Positions 15,412-22,330 of a stretch of DNA of 64,000 nt are shown here, in pieces (the stretch's first letter is position 1; each line of letters begins with the position of its first letter). The stretch comes from an uncultured Eubacteriales bacterium (GTDB lineage: Bacteria > Bacillota > Clostridia > Oscillospirales > Acutalibacteraceae). The position numbers were made by a program, and so were the translations under genes. Below the pieces are notes generated by a model. It did not search any database, was not told the DNA's origin, and was given only the letters and a program-made list of their open reading frames with translations. The stretch spans positions 1-64,000 of the forward strand of contig CAKSSR010000004.1 of assembly GCA_934489735.1 (NCBI GenBank), written 5' to 3'.

Positions 15412-16315
15412 AAAAGTGTTGGGGCCTGATATGGTGACATATTAGTAAACTTCTTGTTAAGCATTATTTAATGCGTGTGTCTTTGTACATTAGGTATTTC
15501 GATTGGAGGTAAAATAATGTACATCTATAAAATTACCAATATTATTACTAATCAATCTTATGTCGGACAAACTATTGATTATAAAAAACGCTGGACTAAT
15601 CATAAAGACTTGTATAAATTTCCACATATTAAAGGTGGGAACAGACCTTTGTATAAAGCTATGCGTTCTTACGGTATTGAAAATTTTTCTTTTGCTGTTT
15701 TAGAAGAATGTGAAGATGATTTAGCTAACGAGCGAGAGGAATATTATATCATACTTTATAACACAATTAAAAGAGGATATAATCACGAAAGTTCGGCTAA
15801 ACATAAACGTTTGTCTGAAGCTACAAAGAAAAAAATTGCCGAAGCACAAACAGGCGAAAAAAATCATATGTTTGGCAAAAAAGGCGAATTATGTAAAAAT
15901 TCAAAAAGATGTATTGACCTTACAACTGGTAAAGTCTATAATTCAATGCGTGAATGTGCTTTAGATGAATTTGGCGATATAAAATATGTTAAATATATTT
16001 CACGCATTTGTCAGCCACATACAAAAAGGTTTGGTTATAAAGGTCATACTTATAGATTGATTGATGATGAAGGTAATATTATTCCTAAAGATGCTGACGG
16101 TGAAAGCCTAAATGAATTTAATTCACATGGTAATACCGTGCCAAGCTCATTAAAAAATGAGAAGGTGTAACGACTATTCCGTAAGGAAGTAAAATCATGT
16201 TGCGATACATGAAAGAAAGACAAGACAACTTATACAATTTTATAAGTTGAAAAGATAGTCTAAACCGTCTGCCTTGAGCAGAGTTAAAGTATTACGAAAG
16301 TAACGGTATAAATTG
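15412..16315 (+). mobile_element. Group I intron in nrdD (intron 1)
   Basis: Removing 904 bases joins exon 1 to exon 2 in frame. The 5' junction follows a T (CCT) and the last intron base is G, as in group I introns. GGGG at 15421-15424 can pair with the exon end CCCT (P1 with the usual U-G). GGGGCCTGATATGGTGACAT resembles the P3/P4 region of phage IA2 introns such as T4 td. AAAGATAGTCTAAA near 16251-16264 is the P7 strand. The GIY-YIG gene sits in a loop between these parts. Confidence 0.85.
15517..16170 (+). CDS. GIY-YIG homing endonuclease in nrdD intron 1
   Basis: The start is ATG 15517 behind GGAGG; 217 residues. The GIY-YIG motif appears as YIYKITN then SYVGQT (residues about 2-18), with the conserved Arg in KKRWTNH and the Glu in ANEREEYYI. 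After the nuclease domain come NUMOD3-like repeats (LSEATKKKIAEAQTGEKN and HMFGKKGE) and a helix-turn-helix-like end. The protein should cut an intronless nrdD and so spread the intron. It has its own ribosome binding site inside the intron. Confidence 0.9.
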   Translation: MYIYKITNIITNQSYVGQTIDYKKRWTNHKDLYKFPHIKGGNRPLYKAMRSYGIENFSFAVLEECEDDLANEREEYYIILYNTIKRGYNHESSAKHKRLSEATKKKIAEAQTGEKNHMFGKKGELCKNSKRCIDLTTGKVYNSMRECALDEFGDIKYVKYISRICQPHTKRFGYKGHTYRLIDDEGNIIPKDADGESLNEFNSHGNTVPSSLKNEKV

Positions 16316-16618
16316 TTCACTAGCATCTCTTTTGGTCTAGGCACAGATAGATTTGAGTCTATGATTTCTTCTGTTTGCCTTAACGTTCGTAAAAATGGCC
16401 AAGGCAAGCCCGGATTTAAGCATCCTGTTCTATTTCCAAAACTCAGCTTCTTCTATGATGAAAATTTGCATGACGAAGGCAAAGAACTAGAGTGGCTTTT
16501 TAATGAAGCAGTCGATTGTAGCCGTAAATGTATGTACCCTGATTTTCTCAGTTGCACTGGTGACGGCTATGCTCCAAGTATCTACAAGAAATATGGCGTA
16601 ACAATTAGCAGAATGGGT
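16316..16618 (+). CDS. nrdD: NrdD exon 2 of 3
   Basis: These 101 codons start with FTSISFGLG and end with VTISRMG. They encode the middle of the NrdD barrel, including YPDFLSCTGDGYAPSIY. The exon ends immediately before the Cys of the conserved MGCR motif, which exon 3 supplies. The frame continues exactly from exon 1 (287 full codons) into exon 3, with no codon split by either intron. Confidence 0.9.
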
Positions 16619-17438
16619 TAAGAACGGCATCACAGCCCATATAAAACTTCGTGAACCTACAAAGTAGGGTGTGGAAACAACGTTAGTTCAAGTAGGAAAT
16701 GACTTGTTAATGTTTCTGCTAACAGGGAAGGTCTGTATTAACAGAATAATCACTGTGCTAAAATATTATTTGTTGTGTGTTAAATTAAAATAAGGAGGTG
16801 TAAAAATGATTGATAAATATAGAAGAAAAATATATTTAATATGGTATAATATGCTTAGAAGATGTGAAAATCCAAATTATAAATCTTATCAAAAATATGG
16901 AGCGAATGGAGTTAAGGTATGCGAAGAATGGCATAACTTTGAATGTTTTTTATCAGATGTGCCAAAAATAAGGGGATTTAATAAAGAACAATTATTAAAT
17001 GGAGCATTGTCGTTTGATAAAGATATTTATGGCGATTCAAAAGAATATTGTCTCGAAAAATGTTGTTTTGTGTCAAAAGAAGAAAACAATAAGTATAAAC
17101 CAAATCAGCAAAAACATATTATTGGCATTGCTCCTAATAACGAATTGTTTGAATTTTTTAATCAAAGTGAATTTGCTAAAAAACATGGTTTAAGGCAAAC
17201 TTCCATAGCTGATTGTCTTTCTGGAAAATGTAAAACACACAGAAAATGGCGATTTTATTTTAAATCACAACAAGTAATATCAAGTCCAACGACTATCGAA
17301 AAGGTATCTGATATGTAATTTTGGGTTGTATCAGAAAGTAACTGAGTAGAGTACATGATAGGTGCGATTCCTGTCATGGAAGCGCGAAGAATTGACCAAA
17401 CAATTATGATATAGTCTAAGAGGCATTATTGCCTCTTG
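16619..17438 (+). mobile_element. Group I intron in nrdD (intron 2)
   Basis: This is an 820-base insertion between GGT and TGT of MG|CR. The guide GCCCAT (16635-16640) pairs with the exon end ATGGGT, giving the diagnostic U-G at the cut. ACA just before it (16632-16634) pairs with TGT at the start of exon 3 (P10). GATATAGTCTAA at 17408-17419 is the P7 strand. An AGAGGC/GCCTCT hairpin (P9) precedes the final G at 17438. Splice sites are therefore well supported. Confidence 0.9.
16806..17318 (+). CDS. HNH-type homing endonuclease in nrdD intron 2
   Basis: 170 residues, ATG 16806 behind AAGGAGG. IWYNMLRRCENPNY, then YGANGVKVCEEWHNFECF and LSFDKDIYGDSKEYCLEKC match a widespread phage nuclease pattern (YGGRGIKVC-x-EW, then L-x-x-D-R/K-I-x2-G-x-Y-x4-C). 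The C-terminal 45 residues (NELFEFFNQSEFAKKHGL and IADCLSGKCKTHRKWRF) form a NUMOD1-like DNA-binding unit. It probably targets the uninterrupted active-site region of nrdD. The nuclease class is assigned by pattern and is less sure than the intron itself. Confidence 0.8.
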   Translation: MIDKYRRKIYLIWYNMLRRCENPNYKSYQKYGANGVKVCEEWHNFECFLSDVPKIRGFNKEQLLNGALSFDKDIYGDSKEYCLEKCCFVSKEENNKYKPNQQKHIIGIAPNNELFEFFNQSEFAKKHGLRQTSIADCLSGKCKTHRKWRFYFKSQQVISSPTTIEKVSDM

Positions 17439-18401
17439 TGTCGAGCTAATCTATCTCCTTGGTATGAACATGGCGGTATGTATCCCGCAGACGAAAATGA
17501 CAAACCTATCTACGAAGGCAGATTCAACTTGGGAGCTATTTCCCTTCATTTCCCAATGATTGTGGCAAAAGCCCAACAAGAAAATAAAGATTTCTATGAA
17601 GTTTTAACTTATTATCTTGATATGTGCCGTGCTATTCACAAGCGCACTTTCAATTATCTTTCTCATAAAAAGGCTGGAACCAATCCCCTGGCTTATTGTC
17701 AAGGTGGGTTTTTAAATGGATATCTTGACCCTGAGCAAGAATTAGGAGAAGATTTCCTTCGTCCTATGACTATGAGCTTTGGTATTACTGCGCTTAACGA
17801 AGCTAGCGTTCTTTATTGCGGCAAAACCATTGTAGAAGATAATAGTTTTGCGATTGAAGTCTTAAAATTTATCAATGATTATGCTGAAAAATATAAGAAG
17901 ATTGATAACATTCTATATGCGCTTTACGGCACACCAGCTGAGTCCCTTTGTGGTCTGCAAGTAGAACAATTCCGAAAAAAGTATGGAATTATCAAAGGTG
18001 TATCCGATAGACCGTACACTTCTAATTCTTTCCATTGTGGAGTATGGGAGGATATCTCTCCTATTCAAAAACAAGACATTGAATATCCTATGTTCCATTT
18101 ATGCAATGGCGGTAATATTCAATATTGTCGATATACCACAGACTACAATATTGAAGCTATGAAAACACTAATTCGCAGAGCTATGAAAATGGGTTTCTAT
18201 GAAGGAGTAAATCTACAACTTGATTATTGTGAAGATTGTGGAGCTTCTTTTATTGACCGCGATGAATGTCCTAAGTGCGGTAGTAAAAACCTTACTCGTA
18301 TTGAACGTATGAATGGCTATCTTGGTTATTCCAAAGTAAAAGGGCGTACAATGTATGCTGACCATAAACTTGCCGAATTCAAAGACAGAAAGTCAATGTG
18401 A
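17439..18401 (+). CDS. nrdD: NrdD exon 3 of 3 (active site and glycyl-radical end)
   Basis: 320 codons from CRANLSPWY to the TGA. This part completes the barrel (RFNLGAISLHFP, NEASVLYCGKT) and carries the zinc-binding tail with CEDC and CPKC. The glycyl-radical loop ERMNGYLGYSKVKGRT lies near the C-terminus; the Gly of GYLG is where NrdG places the radical. The Cys that opens this exon belongs to MGCR, which as I recall holds the catalytic cysteine of the family. The stop is followed 10 bases later by the NrdG start. Confidence 0.93.
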   Translation, partial: CRANLSPWYEHGGMYPADENDKPIYEGRFNLGAISLHFPMIVAKAQQENKDFYEVLTYYLDMCRAIHKRTFNYLSHKKAGTNPLAYCQGGFLNGYLDPEQELGEDFLRPMTMSFGITALNEASVLYCGKTIVEDNSFAIEVLKFINDYAEKYKKIDNILYALYGTPAESLCGLQVEQFRKKYGIIKGVSDRPYTSNSFHCGVWEDISPIQKQDIEYPMFHLCNGGNIQYCRYTTDYNIEAMKTLIRRAMKMGFYEGVNLQLDYCEDCGASFIDRDECPKCGSKNLTRIERMNGYLGYSKVKGRTMYADHKLAEFKDRKSM

Positions 18402-18411
18402 GGTGATTTAA

Positions 18412-18897
18412 TTGAATTATCTTAAAATTGATAACTGCAATATGAATAATGGTGATGGGCTACGATGCGTTGTATGGGTAACTGGTTGTGAACATAAATG
18501 CAACGGTTGTTTCAATCCAGAAACTTGGGATAGTCAAAATGGCGATAAATGGACAGATGTTCAAACTAGCCAATTATCCAATACATTAGAACAAGATTGG
18601 TGTTCTGGTGTTACATTTACCGGGGGGGACCCTCTTCATCCCTGTAATCGTAATAAAATCTTAGAATTGTGTAAATATATCCACGATACATTTCATAAAT
18701 CTATTTGGGTTTACACCGGTTACAAATATGAAGAACTAAATGAAAAGCAACTTATCAATATTGATGTCTTAGTTGATGGAGAATTTATTCAAGAACAGCT
18801 TTCACCTTTTAAGCATTGGGTTGGCTCATCCAACCAACGTGTGATTGACGTTCAAAAAACGTTAGCCCAAGACAAAATCATTTTATACGAGCAATAA
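18412..18897 (+). CDS. nrdG: Anaerobic ribonucleotide reductase activase NrdG
   Basis: This 161-residue radical SAM enzyme starts at TTG 18412 behind GAGGTGA. CEHKCNGC at residues 26-33 (C-x3-C-x2-C) binds the 4Fe-4S cluster and AdoMet. TFTGGDPLHP near 72-81 is the family's GGE/GGD-P motif. NrdG makes the glycyl radical on NrdD. The position right after nrdD and the family's usual length support a functional pair. Confidence 0.94.
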   Translation: MNYLKIDNCNMNNGDGLRCVVWVTGCEHKCNGCFNPETWDSQNGDKWTDVQTSQLSNTLEQDWCSGVTFTGGDPLHPCNRNKILELCKYIHDTFHKSIWVYTGYKYEELNEKQLINIDVLVDGEFIQEQLSPFKHWVGSSNQRVIDVQKTLAQDKIILYEQ

Positions 18898-18902
18898 AAT
18901 AC

Positions 18903-18931
18903 TTGACAAAAGCCCATTGAGTTGTTATACT
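18903..18931 (+). promoter_or_regulatory. Sigma-A promoter P4 within a 14-pair inverted repeat
   Basis: TTGACA at 18903-18908, 17 bases, then TATACT at 18926-18931 with an upstream TGT. Transcription should start near 18938. It lies 5 bases after the nrdG stop and drives the 68-aa gene, the ThyX-like gene, dUTPase and the HAD gene. The repeat around it is listed separately. Confidence 0.85.
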
Positions 18932-18953
18932 TAATATATTCAATGGGCTTTTG
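18907..18953 (+). terminator. Inverted repeat, possible nrdG terminator overlapping P4
   Basis: CAAAAGCCCATTGA (18907-18920) and TCAATGGGCTTTTG (18940-18953) pair perfectly over 14 bases around a 19-base loop holding the -10 box. RNA read through from nrdG would form the full stem with a short U run. RNA begun at about 18938 would instead fold GGGC-TTTT-GCCC (18945-18956). The ribosome binding site AAAGGAG lies outside, so termination or promoter control is more likely here than site hiding. Confidence 0.6.
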
Positions 18954-18975
18954 CCCTAAAGAAAGGAGAATATAT

Positions 18976-19182
18976 ATGGCACCTATTCGTGTATACCAAG
19001 GCCGATTCAGTGAAGAGCACTTTCTATTTGAAATTCCTTCTCATATGAACTATACCCCTAGCAAAGGCGATTTTCTTTTCTATCACGGCACATCTTACAA
19101 AGTCCTATATATCATGCTAGACGTTGATGATGATGATGAATACATTGTATTCGTCCGTGAAGCCGTGGAGGAAGATTTTTAA
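18976..19182 (+). CDS. Small hypothetical protein, 68 aa
   Basis: The start is ATG 18976, seven bases behind AAAGGAG; a longer frame would start inside the promoter. MAPIRVYQGRFSEEHFLFEI is followed by a central beta region (KGDFLFYHGTSYKVLYIMLD) and an acidic DDDDE stretch. No family is recognised. Its stop codon overlaps the ATG of the ThyX-like gene, so it is likely to be translated with it. Confidence 0.65.
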   Translation: MAPIRVYQGRFSEEHFLFEIPSHMNYTPSKGDFLFYHGTSYKVLYIMLDVDDDDEYIVFVREAVEEDF

Positions 19183-19910
19183 TGAAAGTAACACTACTAA
19201 ACCCCGAGCAAGTTAAAGACCTTTTTAAGAATTGGTCTATTACTTCTTCTGTGTGTTATAGTTCTACAATCAATCCTGATAAGCCTGAAGCAATCGGCAA
19301 ACATTGTATGAAGTCAGGCCATTTTAGTGGCTCAAGAGGCGATTTTATCAAGTTCCAAATTGATGATGTACCTCGTTTTGAAGTTGACCAAGCAGTTAGG
19401 CATGAAATCGGTGTGTTTAAGAACGTGGCATCTTTTAGATATATTTCTAAAGATAGTTTTAGATACTCCGCACCGACTGAAATTTTCGACAATCAAGAAC
19501 TGTTCAACCGTTACAATGAACACATGGACAATACCATGGAACTATACTCTGATATTCAGGATTATGTGTATAAGAAAACTGGTTCCCATGAACGAGCCAA
19601 TGAATCTGCACGGTATTTGCTTCCCATGTCCACCCACACCAGTTTTGTAATTGGCTATACCATTGAAGCATTTATCCACCTATGTAATTCTCGCCTATGC
19701 ATTCGTGCCGAAGATAGTATTCGTGAAATGACCACACTTATGAAGCAGGAAGTTCTAAAAATTCTACCTGAGCTAGAAGATAACCTTGTCCCTAATTGTG
19801 TCAAGCTAATGTATTGCCCCGAAGGAAAGACTGGTTGCGGCGCTTACCCCACTAAAAAGCAAGTAGAAGAATATATTAAGCTAGGCAAGCAAATTGCCAT
19901 GAAGGAGTAA
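19182..19910 (+). CDS. thyX: ThyX-like flavin-dependent thymidylate synthase, unusual motif
   Basis: ThyX makes dTMP from dUMP with FAD and methylene-tetrahydrofolate. This 242-residue protein has the right length and helical layout. PRFEVDQAVRHEIGV (64-78) and NVASFRY (81-87) align with the ThyX signature RHR-x7-S, but the third Arg is Glu (E75), and the Ser is replaced or shifted by one (A83, S84). Later SARYLLPMSTHTSFV and NSRLCIRAEDSIREM fit the conserved R-x-x-LP and N-R-x2-R-A-x2-x-I-R parts. Nearby NrdD and dUTPase fit thymidine supply. It could be a diverged enzyme or one with an altered role. Confidence 0.8.
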   Translation: MKVTLLNPEQVKDLFKNWSITSSVCYSSTINPDKPEAIGKHCMKSGHFSGSRGDFIKFQIDDVPRFEVDQAVRHEIGVFKNVASFRYISKDSFRYSAPTEIFDNQELFNRYNEHMDNTMELYSDIQDYVYKKTGSHERANESARYLLPMSTHTSFVIGYTIEAFIHLCNSRLCIRAEDSIREMTTLMKQEVLKILPELEDNLVPNCVKLMYCPEGKTGCGAYPTKKQVEEYIKLGKQIAMKE

Positions 19911-19912
19911 AT

Positions 19913-20479
19913 ATGTCTGACATTATTCTACCTAACAATCCTGAATTCGCAACTCTAGGCCATCTGCCTATCAACAACCAACCTCTTCTGCCTGTTGATT
20001 TAACTCAAGTTATGGCCCAAATAGCCGCAGATGTCTTTGAACAAATGCTAACAGCTAAAGTTAAAGTTAAGTTTAAGAAGCTAACTTCAACCGCAAAGAC
20101 TCCTACCTATGCAACCAGTGCCGATACCTGCGTAGACCTATATGCAGATGAAGATGTTGATATTCCTCCTCATACCGTAGGCAAAATTTCTACTGGTCTT
20201 GCTTTTGAAGCTCCTCCTGGCGTTTACTTCCGTATTATGCCTCGTTCTGGTATGAGTTCTAAGGGTATTATTGTGACCTCTGGCGTGGTAGACAATGCCT
20301 ATAGAGGAGATATTATCGTGGCTCTTCACAACTCTACTTCTGAGCCTTATCACGTTTCAACTGGTGACAAAATTGCACAAGTTGAACCTCGTACCTTCCA
20401 TCAAATGGAACTAGAAGAAGTTAATGAACTAAGTAATACGGACAGAGGACAGCGTGGGTTTGGTAGCAGCGGAAAGTAA
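19913..20479 (+). CDS. dut: dUTPase (trimeric type)
   Basis: The enzyme hydrolyses dUTP to dUMP, which keeps uracil out of DNA and feeds thymidylate synthesis. All five trimeric motifs are visible: I SADTCVDLYA (about 68-77), II PRSGMSSKG, III VVDNAYRGDI, IV GDKIAQ and V RGQRGFGSSG (about 178-187, covering the bound nucleotide). An N-terminal extension of about 50 residues (PNNPEFATLGHLPINNQPL and on) is not part of the usual fold. It starts two bases after the ThyX-like stop behind GGAG. Confidence 0.95.
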   Translation: MSDIILPNNPEFATLGHLPINNQPLLPVDLTQVMAQIAADVFEQMLTAKVKVKFKKLTSTAKTPTYATSADTCVDLYADEDVDIPPHTVGKISTGLAFEAPPGVYFRIMPRSGMSSKGIIVTSGVVDNAYRGDIIVALHNSTSEPYHVSTGDKIAQVEPRTFHQMELEEVNELSNTDRGQRGFGSSGK

Positions 20480-20490
20480 AGGAAAATACT

Positions 20491-20844
20491 ATGATTATTG
20501 CTGTAGATTTTGATAATACCTTATCCTTGGGTACTAGATACCCTTATATCGGAAAACCGAATACAGAACTGTTTTCCTTATTAAATTCATTACAAAAACT
20601 AGGCCATACTCTTATCCTATGGACTTGCCGTGAAGGTAAGCCCCTTGAAGAAGCTGTTGATTGGTGCAAGGAAAATGGACTAGAATTTAATTATGTAAAC
20701 CAAAATGTGCCATGGTTGGGCTTTGACTGTCGCAAGGTTGTAGCTGATTGGTACATTGATGACTGTGCCGTTCATGTAAACGATATTAAAACGCTTAAAG
20801 CCATCGTAAGGCAAGCCGAACTTGACGATAAATATCGTTCATAA
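20491..20844 (+). CDS. HAD-like hydrolase (phosphatase), 117 aa
   Basis: The protein starts MIIAVDFDNTLSLG: the DFDNT at 6-10 is HAD motif I with the nucleophilic Asp and acid/base Asp. LILWTCREGKPL near 49-60 is the motif II Thr/Cys region, and KVVADWYIDDCAVH near 86-99 carries the Asp pair that holds magnesium. It lacks a large cap domain. Its place after the ThyX-like gene and dUTPase suggests a nucleotide phosphatase, but that is inference. It is the last gene of the left arm. Confidence 0.82.
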   Translation: MIIAVDFDNTLSLGTRYPYIGKPNTELFSLLNSLQKLGHTLILWTCREGKPLEEAVDWCKENGLEFNYVNQNVPWLGFDCRKVVADWYIDDCAVHVNDIKTLKAIVRQAELDDKYRS

Positions 20845-20867
20845 TTTGTTCATAATTTGAAAAAAAA

Positions 20868-20900
20868 TAGGGAGCCTAGACGAATTGTCTAAGCTCCCTA
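20868..20900. terminator. Bidirectional terminator between the convergent arms
   Basis: TAGGGAGC-TAGAC and GTCTA-GCTCCCTA form a long stem (20868-20880 with 20886-20900, one bulged base) around a 5-base loop. It is flanked by A8 on the left and AAAATTTTAT on the right, so either strand gives a stem followed by U residues. It separates the HAD gene from the convergent structural arm. Confidence 0.9.
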
Positions 20901-20905
20901 AAATT

Positions 20906-21439
20906 TTATCCTTGAGGATTTTCTTCTAGCTCAATAGTCAGAATTTGGTCTTTATTGTTAGTAATGGTAGTGTGCTTACCAGTATAGCCTTCCTTTTCCA
21001 CATTAACGCCATATTGGTCTCCAAGACCACTTAGCAGAAATACATTGGCCTTGCCTTCAATAGGTGCAATCTCGGTAGAATCAGCGTCTACAACTTTAAT
21101 GCTTGCAGTATCAGGGGTTACATTAACGGTCAGTAGAAAACCATCTTGTAGAGTAACCTTGCCTTTAACCACCTTAAAGAAACGACCATCAAGACCAACG
21201 CCACAATTACCTTTTGCAAAAACAGGTTCACCAATTTCTTCGCCTTCACTATTATGTAGAGTAATAATCTTGCTATCACCAACTTTAGCAACAGCAAACA
21301 GATTACCATCCCAAAGCTGACCACAAGTAGAAACAGCTTTGCTAACGTCAACAGTAGAAGCATTTACATCACAAATAATACCCTTGATAATTTTTAATGT
21401 TTCTAAATTAAGGTTAATTCCACCACAATATTTAGCCAT
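20906..21439 (-). CDS. Virion or fibre-associated protein with PEGA-like end
   Basis: The ATG at 21439 is 8 bases from AGGAGG; another ATG 6 bases upstream is too close. The 177-residue protein has a Gly-rich beta N-terminal half (CGQLWDGNLFAVAKVGDSKI and on). The C-terminal part (LTVNVTPDTASIKVVDADST, then EKEGYTGKHTTITNNKDQ) resembles a PEGA/surface Ig-like strand pattern. It is the last gene of the structural arm and follows fibre genes, so a receptor or decoration role is likely but unproven. Confidence 0.6.
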   Translation of the reverse strand: MAKYCGGINLNLETLKIIKGIICDVNASTVDVSKAVSTCGQLWDGNLFAVAKVGDSKIITLHNSEGEEIGEPVFAKGNCGVGLDGRFFKVVKGKVTLQDGFLLTVNVTPDTASIKVVDADSTEIAPIEGKANVFLLSGLGDQYGVNVEKEGYTGKHTTITNNKDQILTIELEENPQG

Positions 21440-21454
21440 ATACATTACCTCCTA

Positions 21455-22264
21455 TTATTTAGCAACCCAAACTAAAGCACCGTTGACGATACCTAAAACT
21501 TTACCATTATCAGCCTCGGTAAAAGCGGGTAAAATAGCGTCAACATAGCTCTTAGGTACAGCTTCATTATCTTCACTAGGTGCACCAGTTAATTTTAGCT
21601 TGCCTACCATAGTGCCACCGGATTTGAGGATAGCACTAGCTTGAATAGCCCCTGTTTTGCCGTCAACATAGCTCTTAGTGGTCGCATGATAAGATTGCAT
21701 AGGTTCACCAACGCTAATAGGCACATATTCATTCTGTGTACTTGCCTTGACAAAAGCCGCAGAGCCATCGCTAGAAGCAGTTAGTCTAGGCGAATTAGTC
21801 TCTACAGATTCAATCGTAGGGCCAATATACAAAGGCGCAGGGCCATTAGTAGAAATTTTGTGAACATTAACAATAGCGTGTTCGTTCATGTCAAGCTCAC
21901 TATCAATCTTACCGTCAGCCCCAAGAACAGACCGCTCATCAACATACTTCTTTGTTGCGGCATCTTGTTCGCTAACAGGGTCAAGCAAGTCTGTAATTTT
22001 ATGGTTATTCAAACTAACCTCAGACTCAATGGCCATACCGCTATCAGTGTTACTAATAGACTTCACGCCCATAATAGCATTGCCTGACATATATAGGTTC
22101 CCTTCCATAGGAACAGAACCATCAGCCTTAAAATCGCCATCTCCACCAGCACCACCAGCTTGACCAATAACATTTAGCACAGGGCGATTTAATTCATCTT
22201 TAGTGTACTTAAATTGCTTACCATTAAGCAAATAAGCACCATCTTTAGCACGAATATTAGCCAC
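21455..22264 (-). CDS. Tail fibre-like protein
   Basis: A GTG start behind AAGGAGG gives 269 residues. The sequence has phage fibre hallmarks: repeated DAATKKYVDE, HATTKSYVDG and AVPKSYVDAI units, 'MEGNLYMSGNAIMGV' and 'GGTMVGKLKLTGAP' beta-helical repeats, and a short C-terminal knob ending GALVWVAK. These repeats form trimeric shafts. It shares them with the genes at 22331 and 32050. It lies after the lysis genes, the second of two fibre clusters. Confidence 0.78.
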   Translation of the reverse strand: MANIRAKDGAYLLNGKQFKYTKDELNRPVLNVIGQAGGAGGDGDFKADGSVPMEGNLYMSGNAIMGVKSISNTDSGMAIESEVSLNNHKITDLLDPVSEQDAATKKYVDERSVLGADGKIDSELDMNEHAIVNVHKISTNGPAPLYIGPTIESVETNSPRLTASSDGSAAFVKASTQNEYVPISVGEPMQSYHATTKSYVDGKTGAIQASAILKSGGTMVGKLKLTGAPSEDNEAVPKSYVDAILPAFTEADNGKVLGIVNGALVWVAK

Positions 22265-22291
22265 AGTATTCCTCCTTTTTAATTTTCATTT

Positions 22292-22325
22292 AAAAAATAG
22301 CTTCACAGGATACCCCATGAAGCTA
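22292..22325 (-). terminator. Rho-independent terminator
   Basis: On the minus strand TAGCTTCA (22325-22318) pairs with TGAAGCTA (22305-22298) around a 12-base loop, followed by TTTTTT (22297-22292). It ends transcription after the fibre gene at 22331 and lies before the ribosome binding site of the gene at 21455. Confidence 0.85.
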
Positions 22326-22330
22326 AATAT

